Positions 44,627 to 53,849 of a DNA stretch of 64,000 nt are shown here, piece by piece. Location: NCBI GenBank assembly GCA_007748055.1, contig CP036279.1:186001-250000 (forward strand), read 5' to 3'. The stretch is from Kolteria novifilia. GTDB lineage: Bacteria; Planctomycetota; Planctomycetia; Kolteriales; Kolteriaceae. Position 1 is the stretch's first letter. Every line of letters starts with the position of its first letter. The notes under the pieces are model-generated. The model had not been told where the DNA came from and made no database searches. It was given only the letters and a program-made list of their open reading frames with translations. Made by a program: the position numbers and the translations under genes.

Positions 44627-45577
44627 ATGAACCGAACGCGCTTGGCAGCTCTCCTTTTGGCTCCTATCGCGGTCCTCGCGGGCGCGTTGCCCGCCGCCGC
44701 CAATAGTTGCAACGCCGGAAAGTGCCAGTCACGAACCTATTTCGGCAACCCCGCGACCGGACCGAGCTCCGTCAGCACGGTCCGTGCTCGCAACCCCTGG
44801 AACGTCACCATCTGCGGCATCCCTTGCTGCAAGACGTGCGAGGACAAGTACCAACACTTCCTCCGACGCTATTCGATCGAGCAGGCCCGATCCATCGCTC
44901 GAATGAATCGCCTCTGCTGGAAGCACTACAACAACGGCTGTGACGGCGGGTGCAACACCTGCTCGTGCAACGGCGATAGCTGCGACGCCAACCCCTACTC
45001 GGCCTCCAAGTTCCCCTGGCACAAGAAGCCTTGGCCGGCTCGCGCCCGCCAGGGACTCCGCGGCAAGGGCGGATGCTCAAGCTGTGGCGTCGCCGGCTGC
45101 GACGTCTCCGGATCGTGCGGTTGCGAAGGCGAATACCTCGACGCCGGTTCGTGTGGCTCTTGCGACACCTGCTCGTCCTGCGACACTTGCGAACCGCGCG
45201 GCAAGAAGTGCACCGGCTTCCTGAGCTTCTTCAAGAAGCACAAGCACAAGAAGTGTGGCACGCCTAGCTGCGGCGCTAGCTCCTGCGGCATGTGCGACGG
45301 TGGCTACGAGGGATGCAGCTCGTGCGAGGGCTGCTCCGCGGGCTCGTCTTGCGGTAGCGGCTGCTGCGGCAGCAAGGGAGGACTGCTCGGCTGCCTCAAG
45401 AAACACAAGCAGCACAAGGGTGCCTACGCTCCCCCCGCGGTCTCGCCCTATCCCGGCATGAACCGCGAGGACGCCGTCCGCTTCGTCGAGGGCTTCCAGT
45501 ACAACCCGCCGTACCAGCTCATTCGCAGCCCCCGCGATCACTTCATGTTCGACGTCAAGTACGGCATCGGCCAGTAG
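44627..45577 (+). CDS. Cys/Gly/Ser-rich secreted protein
   Basis: 316 aa. Signal peptide (RLAALLLAPIAVLAGALPAAA), a region with IPCCKTCEDKYQHF and CWKHYNNGCDGGCNTCSCNG, then low-complexity Cys clusters (CGSCDTCSSCDTCEP, SCGMCDGGYEGCSSCEGC) separated by Lys/His stretches (KKHKHKK, KKHKQHKG) and a C-terminal segment FNPPYQLIRSPRDHFMFDVK (actual start QYNPPYQ). The high Cys content fits disulfide-linked planctomycete envelope proteins or metal binding (inference). ATG 44627 has GGAGAA about 9 nt upstream. No known family recognised. Confidence 0.82.
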   Translation: MNRTRLAALLLAPIAVLAGALPAAANSCNAGKCQSRTYFGNPATGPSSVSTVRARNPWNVTICGIPCCKTCEDKYQHFLRRYSIEQARSIARMNRLCWKHYNNGCDGGCNTCSCNGDSCDANPYSASKFPWHKKPWPARARQGLRGKGGCSSCGVAGCDVSGSCGCEGEYLDAGSCGSCDTCSSCDTCEPRGKKCTGFLSFFKKHKHKKCGTPSCGASSCGMCDGGYEGCSSCEGCSAGSSCGSGCCGSKGGLLGCLKKHKQHKGAYAPPAVSPYPGMNREDAVRFVEGFQYNPPYQLIRSPRDHFMFDVKYGIGQ

Positions 45578-45603
45578 GGCCCCTCGCCAACTCGATCAAC
45601 CTC

Positions 45604-45629
45604 ACAAGGGCGGCTTCGGTCGCCCTTGT
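45604..45629 (+). terminator. Hairpin after the Cys-rich gene
   Basis: ACAAGGGCG / CGCCCTTGT, perfect 9-bp stem with an 8-nt loop, 27 nt after the stop; only a weak T content follows. Confidence 0.6.
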
Positions 45630-45998
45630 CGCTTGCGCCCATCTCACCTCCACCCCCCAACGACATCCCCGACAACCGATCCATTCGGCCCCAACCTCCA
45701 CCATCTGCCCCTCCCGATAGGATCTCCCGCGATCGGAAATGACAAATAGTCGTTGAAACGCCGTCGCGGCGCGACCATGATCGCCCTTTCCCGCCTTTCG
45801 CTCCAGCTCATGACCGGGAACTCGTGGCGCCGGGATACCTGCCTCAGGTTCGTCTCGCGAGGAGCAAGGCTACCGTCAGACCTTCTTCGGCCCACGCGGC
45901 CGAAACCAATTGAACCTCCGTGGCGACGACGATCCCCAGTCGATGCATCGGCAAAAACCGGGAGATGACGCCTCGGCGTCGACGATAGGAACCGATCG
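45630..45998. other. Intergenic stretch
   Basis: No gene supported. Presumed promoter region of the PVC haem protein; nothing recognisable by eye. Confidence 0.45.
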
Positions 45999-48692
45999 AT
46001 GATTCGAATGAGACGACTTCTCGACCTTGAGACGCCGCGCCGTTGGGCGGTTGGCTTGGGATGTCTTCTGATGGCGTTGGCCGTGGTGAACGTGAGCATC
46101 GGCCGGCGTTCGCTCGCCGCCGAGAAGGCGCCCGCGAATGCGGCCAAGAAGCCCGCTCCGAAGAAAAAGAAGAAGGCTCCCCCCGTGCCCCCGAAGCTCT
46201 CGGATGTCAAAGCACCGGAAGATTTCGAGGTGACTCTCTTCGCCGTGCCACCGAAGGTGAATTACCCGACCTGTCTTAGCGCCGCCCCGACCGGGGAGCT
46301 CTTCGTCGGCGTCGATCCCCAGGGGTCGATCGGGAAGGAATCCAACCAAGGGAAGGTTCTTCGTTGCCTCGACACTGATGGGGACGGCAAAGCGGACGCG
46401 ATCAACGAGTTCTGCAAAGCCGATCACCCGCGTGGGTTGATCTATGACGCCGGGCGGCTTTGGGTCCTGCATCCGCCGATGCTCACCCTCTTTCACGACG
46501 ACGATCTCGACGGAGTCGCCGATCGCCAGGAAGTCCTCCTTGAGAACATCTCGACCGACTACGTCAAGAAACGCGGCGCCGACCACACCACCAATGGCAT
46601 CCGCATGGGAATTGACGGCTGGATCTACATCGCCGTTGGCGACTTCGGCATGATCGATGCCAAAGGGGTCGATGGGGAGACCATCTCCCATCGCGGCGGT
46701 GGCGTCCTGCGCGTCCGTCCCGACGGGAGGGAGATGGAGTTCGTCTGCATCGGGCTTCGCAACATCATGGACGTCGCGATCGACCCCTACTTGAACCTCT
46801 TCACGAGAGACAACACCAACGACGGCGGCGGTTGGGACATTCGGGTGAGTCATCTACTCCCCTCCGCGAACTACGGCTACCCATCGCTCTACCTCAACTT
46901 TCCCGAGGAGACGATGCCGCCTCTGGGAATGTTCGGCGGTGGATCGGGCTGTGGCGTGCTGCATCTCGATGAGCCGAGCTGGCCGAGCGAGTACGGGCAG
47001 GCGACGTACACCTGCGACTGGGGCCGCCAGCAGATCTTTCGTCATCGCTTTCCCAAGAACCAAGCGACGTTCGATGCCGATCAGGAGACCTTCGTCAAGA
47101 TTCCCCGTCCGACCGACCTCGATGTCGATGGCAGTGGCCGACTCTACTTGGCGAGCTGGAAGAACGGCATGTTCGTCTACCAGGGCCCCGAAGTCGGCTT
47201 CGTCGCCCGCGTCGTTCCGAAGGGTCACCAGCCCCGTCCCTTCCCGAACCTGAAGGAGCTTTCCGACAAGCAACTCGTTGAGCTGCTGGCCGACCCGAGC
47301 GGCGTCGCCCGGCTCCACGCTCAGCAGGAAATCCTTCGCCGCAACCCCACGACTGCGTCGATCCGCGCCATCGAGAAGCTAGCGGCGGACTCGCATGCGC
47401 CCCTGGCCGGTCGGGTCGCGGCGATCTTCACGCTGAAGCAGTGGCGAGGCCGCGACGCTCATCCCTACCTCCTCCAACTCATCGAGGACGACAAGGTTCG
47501 GGAATTCGCCCTCAAGGCGCTCGCCGATCGCAAGAGCCAACTCGGAGAGGTGCCGCTCGAGCCCTTCCTCGCGGGACTCTCCGACTCCGACCCTCGGGTG
47601 CAGGCTCAAGCGATCATCGGCCTGGGACGGATCGGCGACCCGAAAGCCGTGCCGGATCTCCTTCCCCTGACCCAGCGTCGCGAGGATCTGCCCGCGCCGA
47701 CGGGAGAGCCGCTTCATGCCCAACCCGATCCGGGCCGAACGCTGCCCCACCTGGCGGTGCAGGCAATCATCGCGACCGGCGGCGTGACCGAGTGCCTCGC
47801 CGCCCTGGACGGTCCCTACGCGGACGGAGCGCTCCAGGCCTTGCGGAAGATGCACACCACCGAAGCGGTGGAGGGATTGATCAAACGGCTACCAACGACG
47901 ACCGATCCCGCCCAACGCGAGGCTCTACTCGTCACGTTGATTCGGCTCTACCATCGCGAGGCCCCCTACAAGGAAGGTTGGTGGGGGACTCGGCCGGACA
48001 CCCGTGGCCCGTACTTTCAGGCGGTGACTTGGGAAGGGAGCGAGCCGATCGCCGCCGCGATCAAGGAGGCGCTTCAAGCCGACGAGCGTCTTGCCGGCAA
48101 GGCCGAGACCGAACTCGCGCGGCATCGCGTCGCCATCGAAGGACTCGCCGCGAAAGCGACTCAGCCGAAAGAGACCGAAGAGGTGATGACGGTGACCGTT
48201 CCCAAGGCCGACCCGTCGAATCCGAACCAGATCGGCAACCTCGAGTACGCGGCGATCGTCAAACGCTTCGGCCAAGCGAAGGGGGACGTGAACCGCGGAG
48301 CGGCCCTCTTCAAGTCACAGACCTGCCGGGCATGTCACTCGGTCGTCAACGGCCAGAAGGCGATCGGCCCTCATCTGGTCGACATCGGCAAACGCTCCAA
48401 GACACCCGAACTGCTCGAGTCGATCCTCAAGCCAAGCGAGCGCATCGCCCAAGGTTTTGACACCTACGCGTTCGTCCTTCAGGATGGTGAAGTGATCAAC
48501 GGCTTCATTGTGAGGGAGTCCTCCGACACCGTTGAGATCCGTCAGGGCAACGGCAAAGGCCGTGTCCTACCGCTCGCTTACATCGACGAGCGCGTTCGTC
48601 AGAAGACCTCGACGATGCCGAAGGGAATGGTCGATAACCTGACACCGGAGCAACTGGCCGACCTTGTCGCCTACTTGAAGTCTCTTCACTAG
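45999..48692 (+). CDS. PVC-type haem-binding CxxCH protein with propeller and HEAT-like repeats
   Basis: 897 aa. N-terminal membrane/secretion segment, a Lys-rich linker (KKPAPKKKKKAPP), a glucose/sorbosone-dehydrogenase-like propeller (LFVGVDPQGSIG, HTTNGIRMGIDGWIYIAVGD, NLFTRDNTNDGG), a helical repeat region (~430-700, e.g. DSDPRVQAQAIIGLGRIGDP), and a C-terminal cytochrome c domain with CRACH (776-780) and the distal GFIVRESSDTVEI segment. This architecture is a planctomycete/verrucomicrobial family of presumed periplasmic dehydrogenases; the substrate is unknown. ATG 45999 follows AGGAA at 7 nt. Confidence 0.92.
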   Translation: MIRMRRLLDLETPRRWAVGLGCLLMALAVVNVSIGRRSLAAEKAPANAAKKPAPKKKKKAPPVPPKLSDVKAPEDFEVTLFAVPPKVNYPTCLSAAPTGELFVGVDPQGSIGKESNQGKVLRCLDTDGDGKADAINEFCKADHPRGLIYDAGRLWVLHPPMLTLFHDDDLDGVADRQEVLLENISTDYVKKRGADHTTNGIRMGIDGWIYIAVGDFGMIDAKGVDGETISHRGGGVLRVRPDGREMEFVCIGLRNIMDVAIDPYLNLFTRDNTNDGGGWDIRVSHLLPSANYGYPSLYLNFPEETMPPLGMFGGGSGCGVLHLDEPSWPSEYGQATYTCDWGRQQIFRHRFPKNQATFDADQETFVKIPRPTDLDVDGSGRLYLASWKNGMFVYQGPEVGFVARVVPKGHQPRPFPNLKELSDKQLVELLADPSGVARLHAQQEILRRNPTTASIRAIEKLAADSHAPLAGRVAAIFTLKQWRGRDAHPYLLQLIEDDKVREFALKALADRKSQLGEVPLEPFLAGLSDSDPRVQAQAIIGLGRIGDPKAVPDLLPLTQRREDLPAPTGEPLHAQPDPGRTLPHLAVQAIIATGGVTECLAALDGPYADGALQALRKMHTTEAVEGLIKRLPTTTDPAQREALLVTLIRLYHREAPYKEGWWGTRPDTRGPYFQAVTWEGSEPIAAAIKEALQADERLAGKAETELARHRVAIEGLAAKATQPKETEEVMTVTVPKADPSNPNQIGNLEYAAIVKRFGQAKGDVNRGAALFKSQTCRACHSVVNGQKAIGPHLVDIGKRSKTPELLESILKPSERIAQGFDTYAFVLQDGEVINGFIVRESSDTVEIRQGNGKGRVLPLAYIDERVRQKTSTMPKGMVDNLTPEQLADLVAYLKSLH

Positions 48693-48721
48693 TGCGCTGG
48701 TCCATCAAACTCTTGGGGTGC

Positions 48722-48773
48722 CACTGGCTGCTTGTCAGCCAGTGCGAAAGGGCTAGCGCCAACTTCAAGTTGG
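48722..48773. repeat. Dispersed hairpins: inverted family-2 copy plus CCAACTT/AAGTTGG
   Basis: CACTGGCTG (48722-48730) / CAGCCAGTG (48736-48744) with loop cttgt, the reverse-complement orientation of 10809-10831; followed by CCAACTT (48759-48765) / AAGTTGG (48767-48773) with a 1-nt loop. Lies between same-strand genes and may also end transcription. Confidence 0.75.
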
Positions 48774-48829
48774 AGCAGAGCTCTAGCGATGTCTCGACAG
48801 CGTGAACGTCTCTACAAAGGGAGTCCAAC

Positions 48830-50392
48830 GTGAGCCGATTCCTCCTGTCTCTCGCCTGCCTGTTGGCAAGCGACCATCCCGGTATGGCGGCCGAGAAACC
48901 CAACATCGTCTTCTTCCTCGTCGACGATCTCGGGGTGCGTGACTTAAGCAACGAGGGATCGCGCTTCCACGAGACGCCCAACGTCGATCGCATCGCCCGC
49001 ATGGGCATGAAGTTCACGCGCGGCTACGCGGCCTGCCAAGTATGCAGTCCGTCGCGAGCCTCGATTCTGACCGGCAAGTATCCCGTCAATCACGGGATCA
49101 CGACCTATATCGGCGACGCCTCGGGGGAGAGCTGGCGATCGAGGAAACGCTTCGACAGCCATTTCCCCGCCGAGTACCAACGACAACTCGCCGCCTCGGA
49201 GCAAACTCTCGCGGAAGTCCTCCGCGACGCCGGCTACAAGACCTTCTTCGCCGGGAAGTGGCATCTGGGCGACAAGGGCTCATGGCCCCAAGATCACGGT
49301 TTCAGCATCAACAAGGGGGGCTACCATGTCGGCGGGCCCTACGGGGGCGGCTACTTCTCACCCTACGGCAACCCCAACCTCGGCGATGGGCCCGACGGCG
49401 AGTCGCTCACGCTCCGGTTGGGGCGGGAAACGGCCGACTTCATCGATGCGAACAAGGACGATCCTTTCCTCGCCTACCTCTCCTTCTACACCGTCCACGC
49501 GCCAATCCAAACGACCTCCAACCTGTGGAAAAAGTACCGCGACAAGGCCGTGGCGGCGGGACTCCCCGAGGAGCGGTTCCGCTTCGATCGCCGGCTCGCG
49601 GTTCGCCAAGTGCAAGACTGCCCGATCTATGGCGGCATGGTCGAGGCGATGGACGAAGCGGTCGGCATCGTCCTGGCCTCGCTCGAGAAGAACAATCTGC
49701 TCGACAAGACCATCATCTGCTTCACGTCCGACAATGGCGGCGTCTCCTCGGGGGATGCGTTTTCCACTTCCAACCTTCCCCTGCGGGGCGGCAAGGGGCG
49801 GCAATGGGAGGGCGGCATTCGCGAACCCTACTACCTCCACGCTCCCGGAACGACCAAAGCCGGTTCGGTCAGCGACGTCCCCGTCAGTGGTATCGATTGG
49901 TATCCGACTCTTCTGGAACTCGCGAGTGTCGCCATCCCGAAGGGACAGCAGGTCGACGGTGTGAGTCTGGTGCCTCTGCTCAAAGGCGAGCCCCTCGAGC
50001 AACGCCCGCTCTACTGGCACTACCCTCACTACGGCAACCAAGGGGGAGAGCCCTCGTCGATATTGATGGAGGGCGATTGGAAGCTCATCTTCTACCACGA
50101 GGATGGACGTCACGAACTCTACCATCTCGGCAACGACGTCGGCGAGCGGAACGACGTCCTGGCCAGCCATCCCCAGCGAGCCGAACGGATGAAACGGCAA
50201 CTCGCGGGATGGCTCGCGTCGACCGAAGCCAAGTTCCCCACCAAGGATCTCCAATTCGATCCCGCCAAGCGTGACGCACGCTGGAAACAACTGAGCACCA
50301 AGGGCATGGAGCAACTCGAACGGCGGCACGCCCGCTACCTCGAGGCGAACTACAAACCGAACGCCGATTGGTGGGGAAGCGAGATCGACTGA
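48830..50392 (+). CDS. Secreted sulfatase
   Basis: A 520-aa type I sulfatase, distinct from the one at 30013-31401. Short signal (FLLSLACLLASDHPGMAA), PNIVFFLVDDLGVRDLSNEG (metal site), QVCSPSRASILTGKYPVNHG with the formylglycine Cys, GKWHLGDKG, TVHAPIQ, FTSDNGGVSS, and a C-terminal SILMEGDWKLIFYHEDGRHELYHL-type subdomain (seen as ILMEGDWKLI and HELYHLGNDVGE). GTG 48830 is preceded by GGGAG at about 7 nt. Downstream of the PVC haem protein by 137 bp, with hairpins between. Confidence 0.94.
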   Translation: MSRFLLSLACLLASDHPGMAAEKPNIVFFLVDDLGVRDLSNEGSRFHETPNVDRIARMGMKFTRGYAACQVCSPSRASILTGKYPVNHGITTYIGDASGESWRSRKRFDSHFPAEYQRQLAASEQTLAEVLRDAGYKTFFAGKWHLGDKGSWPQDHGFSINKGGYHVGGPYGGGYFSPYGNPNLGDGPDGESLTLRLGRETADFIDANKDDPFLAYLSFYTVHAPIQTTSNLWKKYRDKAVAAGLPEERFRFDRRLAVRQVQDCPIYGGMVEAMDEAVGIVLASLEKNNLLDKTIICFTSDNGGVSSGDAFSTSNLPLRGGKGRQWEGGIREPYYLHAPGTTKAGSVSDVPVSGIDWYPTLLELASVAIPKGQQVDGVSLVPLLKGEPLEQRPLYWHYPHYGNQGGEPSSILMEGDWKLIFYHEDGRHELYHLGNDVGERNDVLASHPQRAERMKRQLAGWLASTEAKFPTKDLQFDPAKRDARWKQLSTKGMEQLERRHARYLEANYKPNADWWGSEID

Positions 50393-50516
50393 CAGGGCAT
50401 TTCCCCACGGGAGGACAGCGTCGGCCAATCTCTCCTCGTGATTGACATTGGAGCGAGCGTCACGATCATGCCTTCGGACCCGATGCCGGCAACGAACAGG
50501 ATCGAGGACGCGGATC

Positions 50517-51149
50517 ATGAGTCAAAGCGCCAAGGGTGGTGGGATCGCTCGGTGGTTCTCTCGCCTGGAGAACTATCTCTTCTTGGTCGAGGATGTGCGC
50601 GACGACGAGCGCTATCAACATGCCCTAGTTCAGTGTGAAGACACCCGTCCCCAAAAGTCGGACGACGATTACGCTTGGGTGCTTGACTGCGCCCACATCG
50701 CCTATCGGAATCAGGTCGAACGGCTCAACCAACTGAACCTGAAGGCCCTCGCGATGCTGAGGCACTTCGGGGTCGGACTTCTCTTTATCACGATCACGGC
50801 GGGCCTCGGGTCGATGCGCTACTCGGAATGGGTCGGCGTCCTGCTGCTCGCCCCCATCTTCATCGCGATCGCGGGCGGCTACTACTCGATGCGATCACTG
50901 CGACCCCATGCGATGTTCGGCTATCCCGACATGGAACAAATGCGACAAGCCATCGACAGCGAAACGGCTCCCGAGGCGCCACGCGGGGCCCTCGTCGCTC
51001 AAGTAAATCTCGCCACGATCGGTATGCTGCTGACGGTGGAGCAAAGGGAAGACGACCTAAAACAGGCGATCGCCCTCTACGGGATCGCGGTGGCGTCGCT
51101 CGTCGGCGTCTTCATCATCCTCGTGATCGCGACGGCGATCATCTTGTAG
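50517..51149 (+). CDS. Hypothetical membrane protein with three TM helices
   Basis: 210 aa. A soluble N-terminal region with FSRLENYLFLVEDVRDDERY and YAWVLDCAHIAYRNQVERLNQLN, two adjacent helices (MLRHFGVGLLFITITAGLG and WVGVLLLAPIFIAIAGGYY), then a cytoplasmic-looking loop and a C-terminal helix (IALYGIAVASLVGVFIILV). No family recognised. Start at ATG 50517, supported by GAGGA 9 nt upstream; the longer frame from 50442 has no such signal. Convergent with the three-gene minus-strand cluster that follows. Confidence 0.8.
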   Translation: MSQSAKGGGIARWFSRLENYLFLVEDVRDDERYQHALVQCEDTRPQKSDDDYAWVLDCAHIAYRNQVERLNQLNLKALAMLRHFGVGLLFITITAGLGSMRYSEWVGVLLLAPIFIAIAGGYYSMRSLRPHAMFGYPDMEQMRQAIDSETAPEAPRGALVAQVNLATIGMLLTVEQREDDLKQAIALYGIAVASLVGVFIILVIATAIIL

Positions 51150-51220
51150 GCAACGCATCGTCCCAAGGACCGACGAACGCGAGCGCCCAGGGAAGGCTCC
51201 CGGAAACAACCAACGAGCGG

Positions 51221-51493
51221 TCAGGGCTTGCGCGAGAAAAGCGACGACATCCAATCCATGAGCGACCGCGAACCCGACGTCGGCTCTTCGTCGTCGCTGC
51301 CCCATTGGGACATGGTGTCCGGAGCGCTGGGCGAGCGATTCTCATTGCCTGAAACCGGCGGTGTCCCAGGCTCACTCGGAACGGCCGATGAAGCAGCCAA
51401 GTCGTCGCGAATCCATTCCGGATGACGCTCCGCTGCCGACGCCTCGCGGCCCTGCTCGTCGCCTTCAAGCTGCTGGAGCGCTTCCGGCGGCAA
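51221..51493 (-). CDS. Hypothetical small protein, possibly the frameshifted tail of the previous gene
   Basis: 90-aa reading: LPPEALQQLEGDEQGREAS... then a low-complexity middle and SRSLMDWMSSLFSRKP at the end, which looks like a genuine amphipathic C-terminus. It begins at a TTG inside the end of the upstream gene (29-nt overlap, different frame). It may be a coupled third gene or the displaced tail of that gene after a frameshift. No function known. Confidence 0.45.
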   Translation of the reverse strand: MPPEALQQLEGDEQGREASAAERHPEWIRDDLAASSAVPSEPGTPPVSGNENRSPSAPDTMSQWGSDDEEPTSGSRSLMDWMSSLFSRKP

Positions 51494-51965
51494 TCACGCC
51501 CTCCTTGCGGAAGTCGCGTTTCAACGCCGCCAAGGGTTCCGGCAGTTTCAACTCCGCGAAGCCGGTCGCACGCCCAAGCAAGATCGGCGCGGTGAGCTTG
51601 GTGACCACACGGGTCAACCGCTGAATCGCCGCCCGGTGCTCCTCGGTCGGTTCCACGACCCAGCGAAAGGTCGCGCCGAAGACCTGTCGGTCCTTCTCCC
51701 CAGGCTCATCGGGTGGCATCACCTTGCCGATGCAGCAACACCCCCACCAGACCGCGTGCCGCAGTGGGAGAGCATGCCCGACGAAGTCGAGTCCATCCTC
51801 CAGGAACTCCGCGTGGAGGAGAGCTTTGAGATACGCGCCGTAGGACATCTCCGGGCGCAACAACTCGCGGGCGGCATCGCACAGCTTCGTGAACTCTCGC
51901 TCCAAGACATGATCCGCGGTCCGCAAGTCGTCGATCGCTGGTTCGAGCTCTTCCTCGTCAGCCAT
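51465..51965 (-). CDS. DUF6931-like protein
   Basis: 166 aa: EFTKLCDAARELLRPEMSYG, ALLHAEFLEDGLDFVGHALP, then LRHAVWWGCCC, a motif I associate with the DUF6931 family (ALPxREAVWWAC), found in planctomycetes and some secretion-related clusters (recall, not checked). The rest is helical and acidic. ATG 51965 lies 46 nt after the stop of the 89-aa gene, with AAGG about 10 nt upstream, so the cluster is probably one transcript. No catalytic residues visible. Confidence 0.65.
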   Translation of the reverse strand: MADEEELEPAIDDLRTADHVLEREFTKLCDAARELLRPEMSYGAYLKALLHAEFLEDGLDFVGHALPLRHAVWWGCCCIGKVMPPDEPGEKDRQVFGATFRWVVEPTEEHRAAIQRLTRVVTKLTAPILLGRATGFAELKLPEPLAALKRDFRKEGVIAAGSAPAA

Positions 51966-52011
51966 TGAAGATCAACCTTCCGCACGAAGTCGTGGCGACC
52001 ACGGGCCAGGC

Positions 52012-52281
52012 TCACATCATGGAGTAACTCGCTCCGCTCGGCCCGGCCACGTTGCCCATGCTACTGGCGTCTCCGGTGACAACGAGTCCCAACCTCATCA
52101 CCGACGTCATCGGATCCGCCGCGGTGTAGACACCCGGCCCCAGAGGCGTGACGTCCTGGGCCGCGTCGGCCGTCGCGATGGGCAACCCGCAAAAGGTCAC
52201 CAGTGGCACTTCCGCCAAAACGACACCCGGCCCGCTGGGACCAGATGTCGGCGTTCCCGCGTACGCGTACTGAGAAATGAT
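52012..52281 (-). CDS. 89-aa small protein with a non-standard ATC start
   Basis: First gene of the minus-strand cluster. The frame is open from an in-frame stop near 52310, and its only well-placed start is ATC 52281, 8 nt after AGGAGGAGG. The product reads ISQYAYAGTPTSGPSGPGVV then LAEVPLVTFCGLPIATADA, Gly/Ser/Pro- and Ala-rich, with Met residues near the end. The next canonical in-frame starts are a TTG (codon 22) and a GTG (codon 25), inside the conserved-looking strand. No family recognised; it may be a structural or secreted-complex component. Confidence 0.55.
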   Translation of the reverse strand: MISQYAYAGTPTSGPSGPGVVLAEVPLVTFCGLPIATADAAQDVTPLGPGVYTAADPMTSVMRLGLVVTGDASSMGNVAGPSGASYSMM

Positions 52282-52289
52282 CGCTCGGT

Positions 52290-52298
52290 CCTCCTCCT
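52290..52298 (-). promoter_or_regulatory. Ribosome-binding site AGGAGGAGG before an ATC codon
   Basis: Near-perfect anti-16S complementarity, 8 nt before ATC 52281. It is the strongest Shine-Dalgarno seen in the window and fixes the expected start position. Confidence 0.7.
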
Positions 52299-52488
52299 GG
52301 AATCGTCACTAGCAGTCCGTTGATTTATTCACTGCCGACTCCGAACGGCGATTCTTACCCATCTCGGCGTTGAGAAACCTCGACGAATCAGCGTGGGCAT
52401 GGCCCCCAAAAGTCTCTTGGCAATGAACCAACCAATCGAGACACGAGGCTTCAGGGGGAGTCACACCCGTAAGGTGGCGCGGGACCGA

Positions 52489-53766
52489 TCACGACGCCTT
52501 GGGGAATAGCGCGTTGATTGGACGCCCCATGTCGGTCACCGGCACGGGGCGATCCCCATCGTAGAGATACTTCGCGTAGTCGATTCCCAACGACGCGTGA
52601 ATGGTGGCGAAGAAGTCAGGGACACTCACCGGATCGCTCACGATCTTCTTGCCGAGTTCGTCGGTCACGCCGTACGCTCCTTGGTGACGGAGACCACCTC
52701 CGGCGAGCACGCAAGCGAACGCGGTTCCTTGATGGCCCCGTCCTCCGCCAGAATCGAACTCCGGCGGACGCCCAAACTCCGTCGTGATCACGATGAGTGT
52801 CTTGTCGAGCAGGTTCTTCTCTTCCAGATCGCTGATCAGCGTGCTGACCGCCGAGTCGAGTTCTCGAATCAACGTATGCTGCTGCAGAATGCCCGCATTG
52901 TGAACGTCCCACCCCGTCCCGTTGAGGAAGTTGAGGTTGTGAGAGACCTCGATGAAGCGGACGCCTTGCTGGACCAGTCGTCGCGACAGCAGGCACCGCT
53001 GACCAAACTCACCCCCATAGCGGTTGCGCAAATCGCTCGGCTCTTCATCGAGATGGAAGCTCCGGTTGAACGCCGGTCCGCTCAGGCGTAGCGACATGTC
53101 GATCGCGTCTTCGTAGTCCTGCAGCGACTGGTCGCTCCGAGACTCCTGCAGTTGCCGAAGGTTCGCGAGTATGCTCTGACGTCTCGACTGCCGATCTCCC
53201 GCGATCGCGTCCGGCCGCGACAGGCCGACCGGTCCTTGGTTCGTGTCCGTGAGATACAAGTAGCCGTAGCGGGCGCCGAGAAAACCGGGGCCACGGGTCA
53301 CGTTGGGGTACCCGATGAGCACGTAAGGCGGAGCATCGTCGGAAAGCGGCCCCTTCTCGTGGGAAATAATCGACCCCAGCGAGGGGTAGGTGACCGTCCC
53401 ACTGACCGGCCGTCCCGTGTGCATGAAGTTGGTCGCGGCCGCGTGCTCGTCGATCACGTGATGGTGGACCGTCCGCACGGCGGTCACCCGATCCATCAGC
53501 GGGGCCAACTTGGGAAAGTGTTCGCAGAGCCGGACTCCTGAGACACTGGTCTCGATGCTGGGATAGTAGGAGCCAGCTCTCTTTTTCGTGGGATCGCCGA
53601 CGCGCTTCGGATCGAAGGTGTCGCCGGCCCCCATCCCTCCGCCAAGCCAGATCGAAATGACGTGTTCGGCTTTTCCCCTCACGCGCTCCTCGGCGCTCGC
53701 CGATCGTGCCAGGGGATAGGCCGCGGTCGTCAGGGCGGCGGTCTGAAGAAACTTGCGTCGGTCCAT
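52489..53766 (-). CDS. DUF1501 domain protein (Tat-exported)
   Basis: 425 aa. Twin-arginine leader [20 protein letters not shown], then the DUF1501 fold related to alkaline phosphatase/sulfatases: [78 protein letters not shown] and [18 protein letters not shown]. Start ATG 53766 has GGGAG 6 nt upstream, and a start at 53784 would hide the Tat motif. In planctomycetes DUF1501 genes almost always sit next to a DUF1549/DUF1553 gene, as here (83 bp downstream of it). Function unproved. Confidence 0.93.
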   Translation of the reverse strand: MDRRKFLQTAALTTAAYPLARSASAEERVRGKAEHVISIWLGGGMGAGDTFDPKRVGDPTKKRAGSYYPSIETSVSGVRLCEHFPKLAPLMDRVTAVRTVHHHVIDEHAAATNFMHTGRPVSGTVTYPSLGSIISHEKGPLSDDAPPYVLIGYPNVTRGPGFLGARYGYLYLTDTNQGPVGLSRPDAIAGDRQSRRQSILANLRQLQESRSDQSLQDYEDAIDMSLRLSGPAFNRSFHLDEEPSDLRNRYGGEFGQRCLLSRRLVQQGVRFIEVSHNLNFLNGTGWDVHNAGILQQHTLIRELDSAVSTLISDLEEKNLLDKTLIVITTEFGRPPEFDSGGGRGHQGTAFACVLAGGGLRHQGAYGVTDELGKKIVSDPVSVPDFFATIHASLGIDYAKYLYDGDRPVPVTDMGRPINALFPKAS

Positions 53767-53849
53767 GTCAATCTCCCAAATCAATCGAAACCAAACTCTC
53801 TGGGCGGCGGGATCCTTTCGCAGCCGGCTGCGCCGAAATCAACGGACTG

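Noticed and set aside
45876-46853. 325-aa minus-strand ORF
   Set aside because: Antisense to the PVC haem protein N-terminal half; no motifs.
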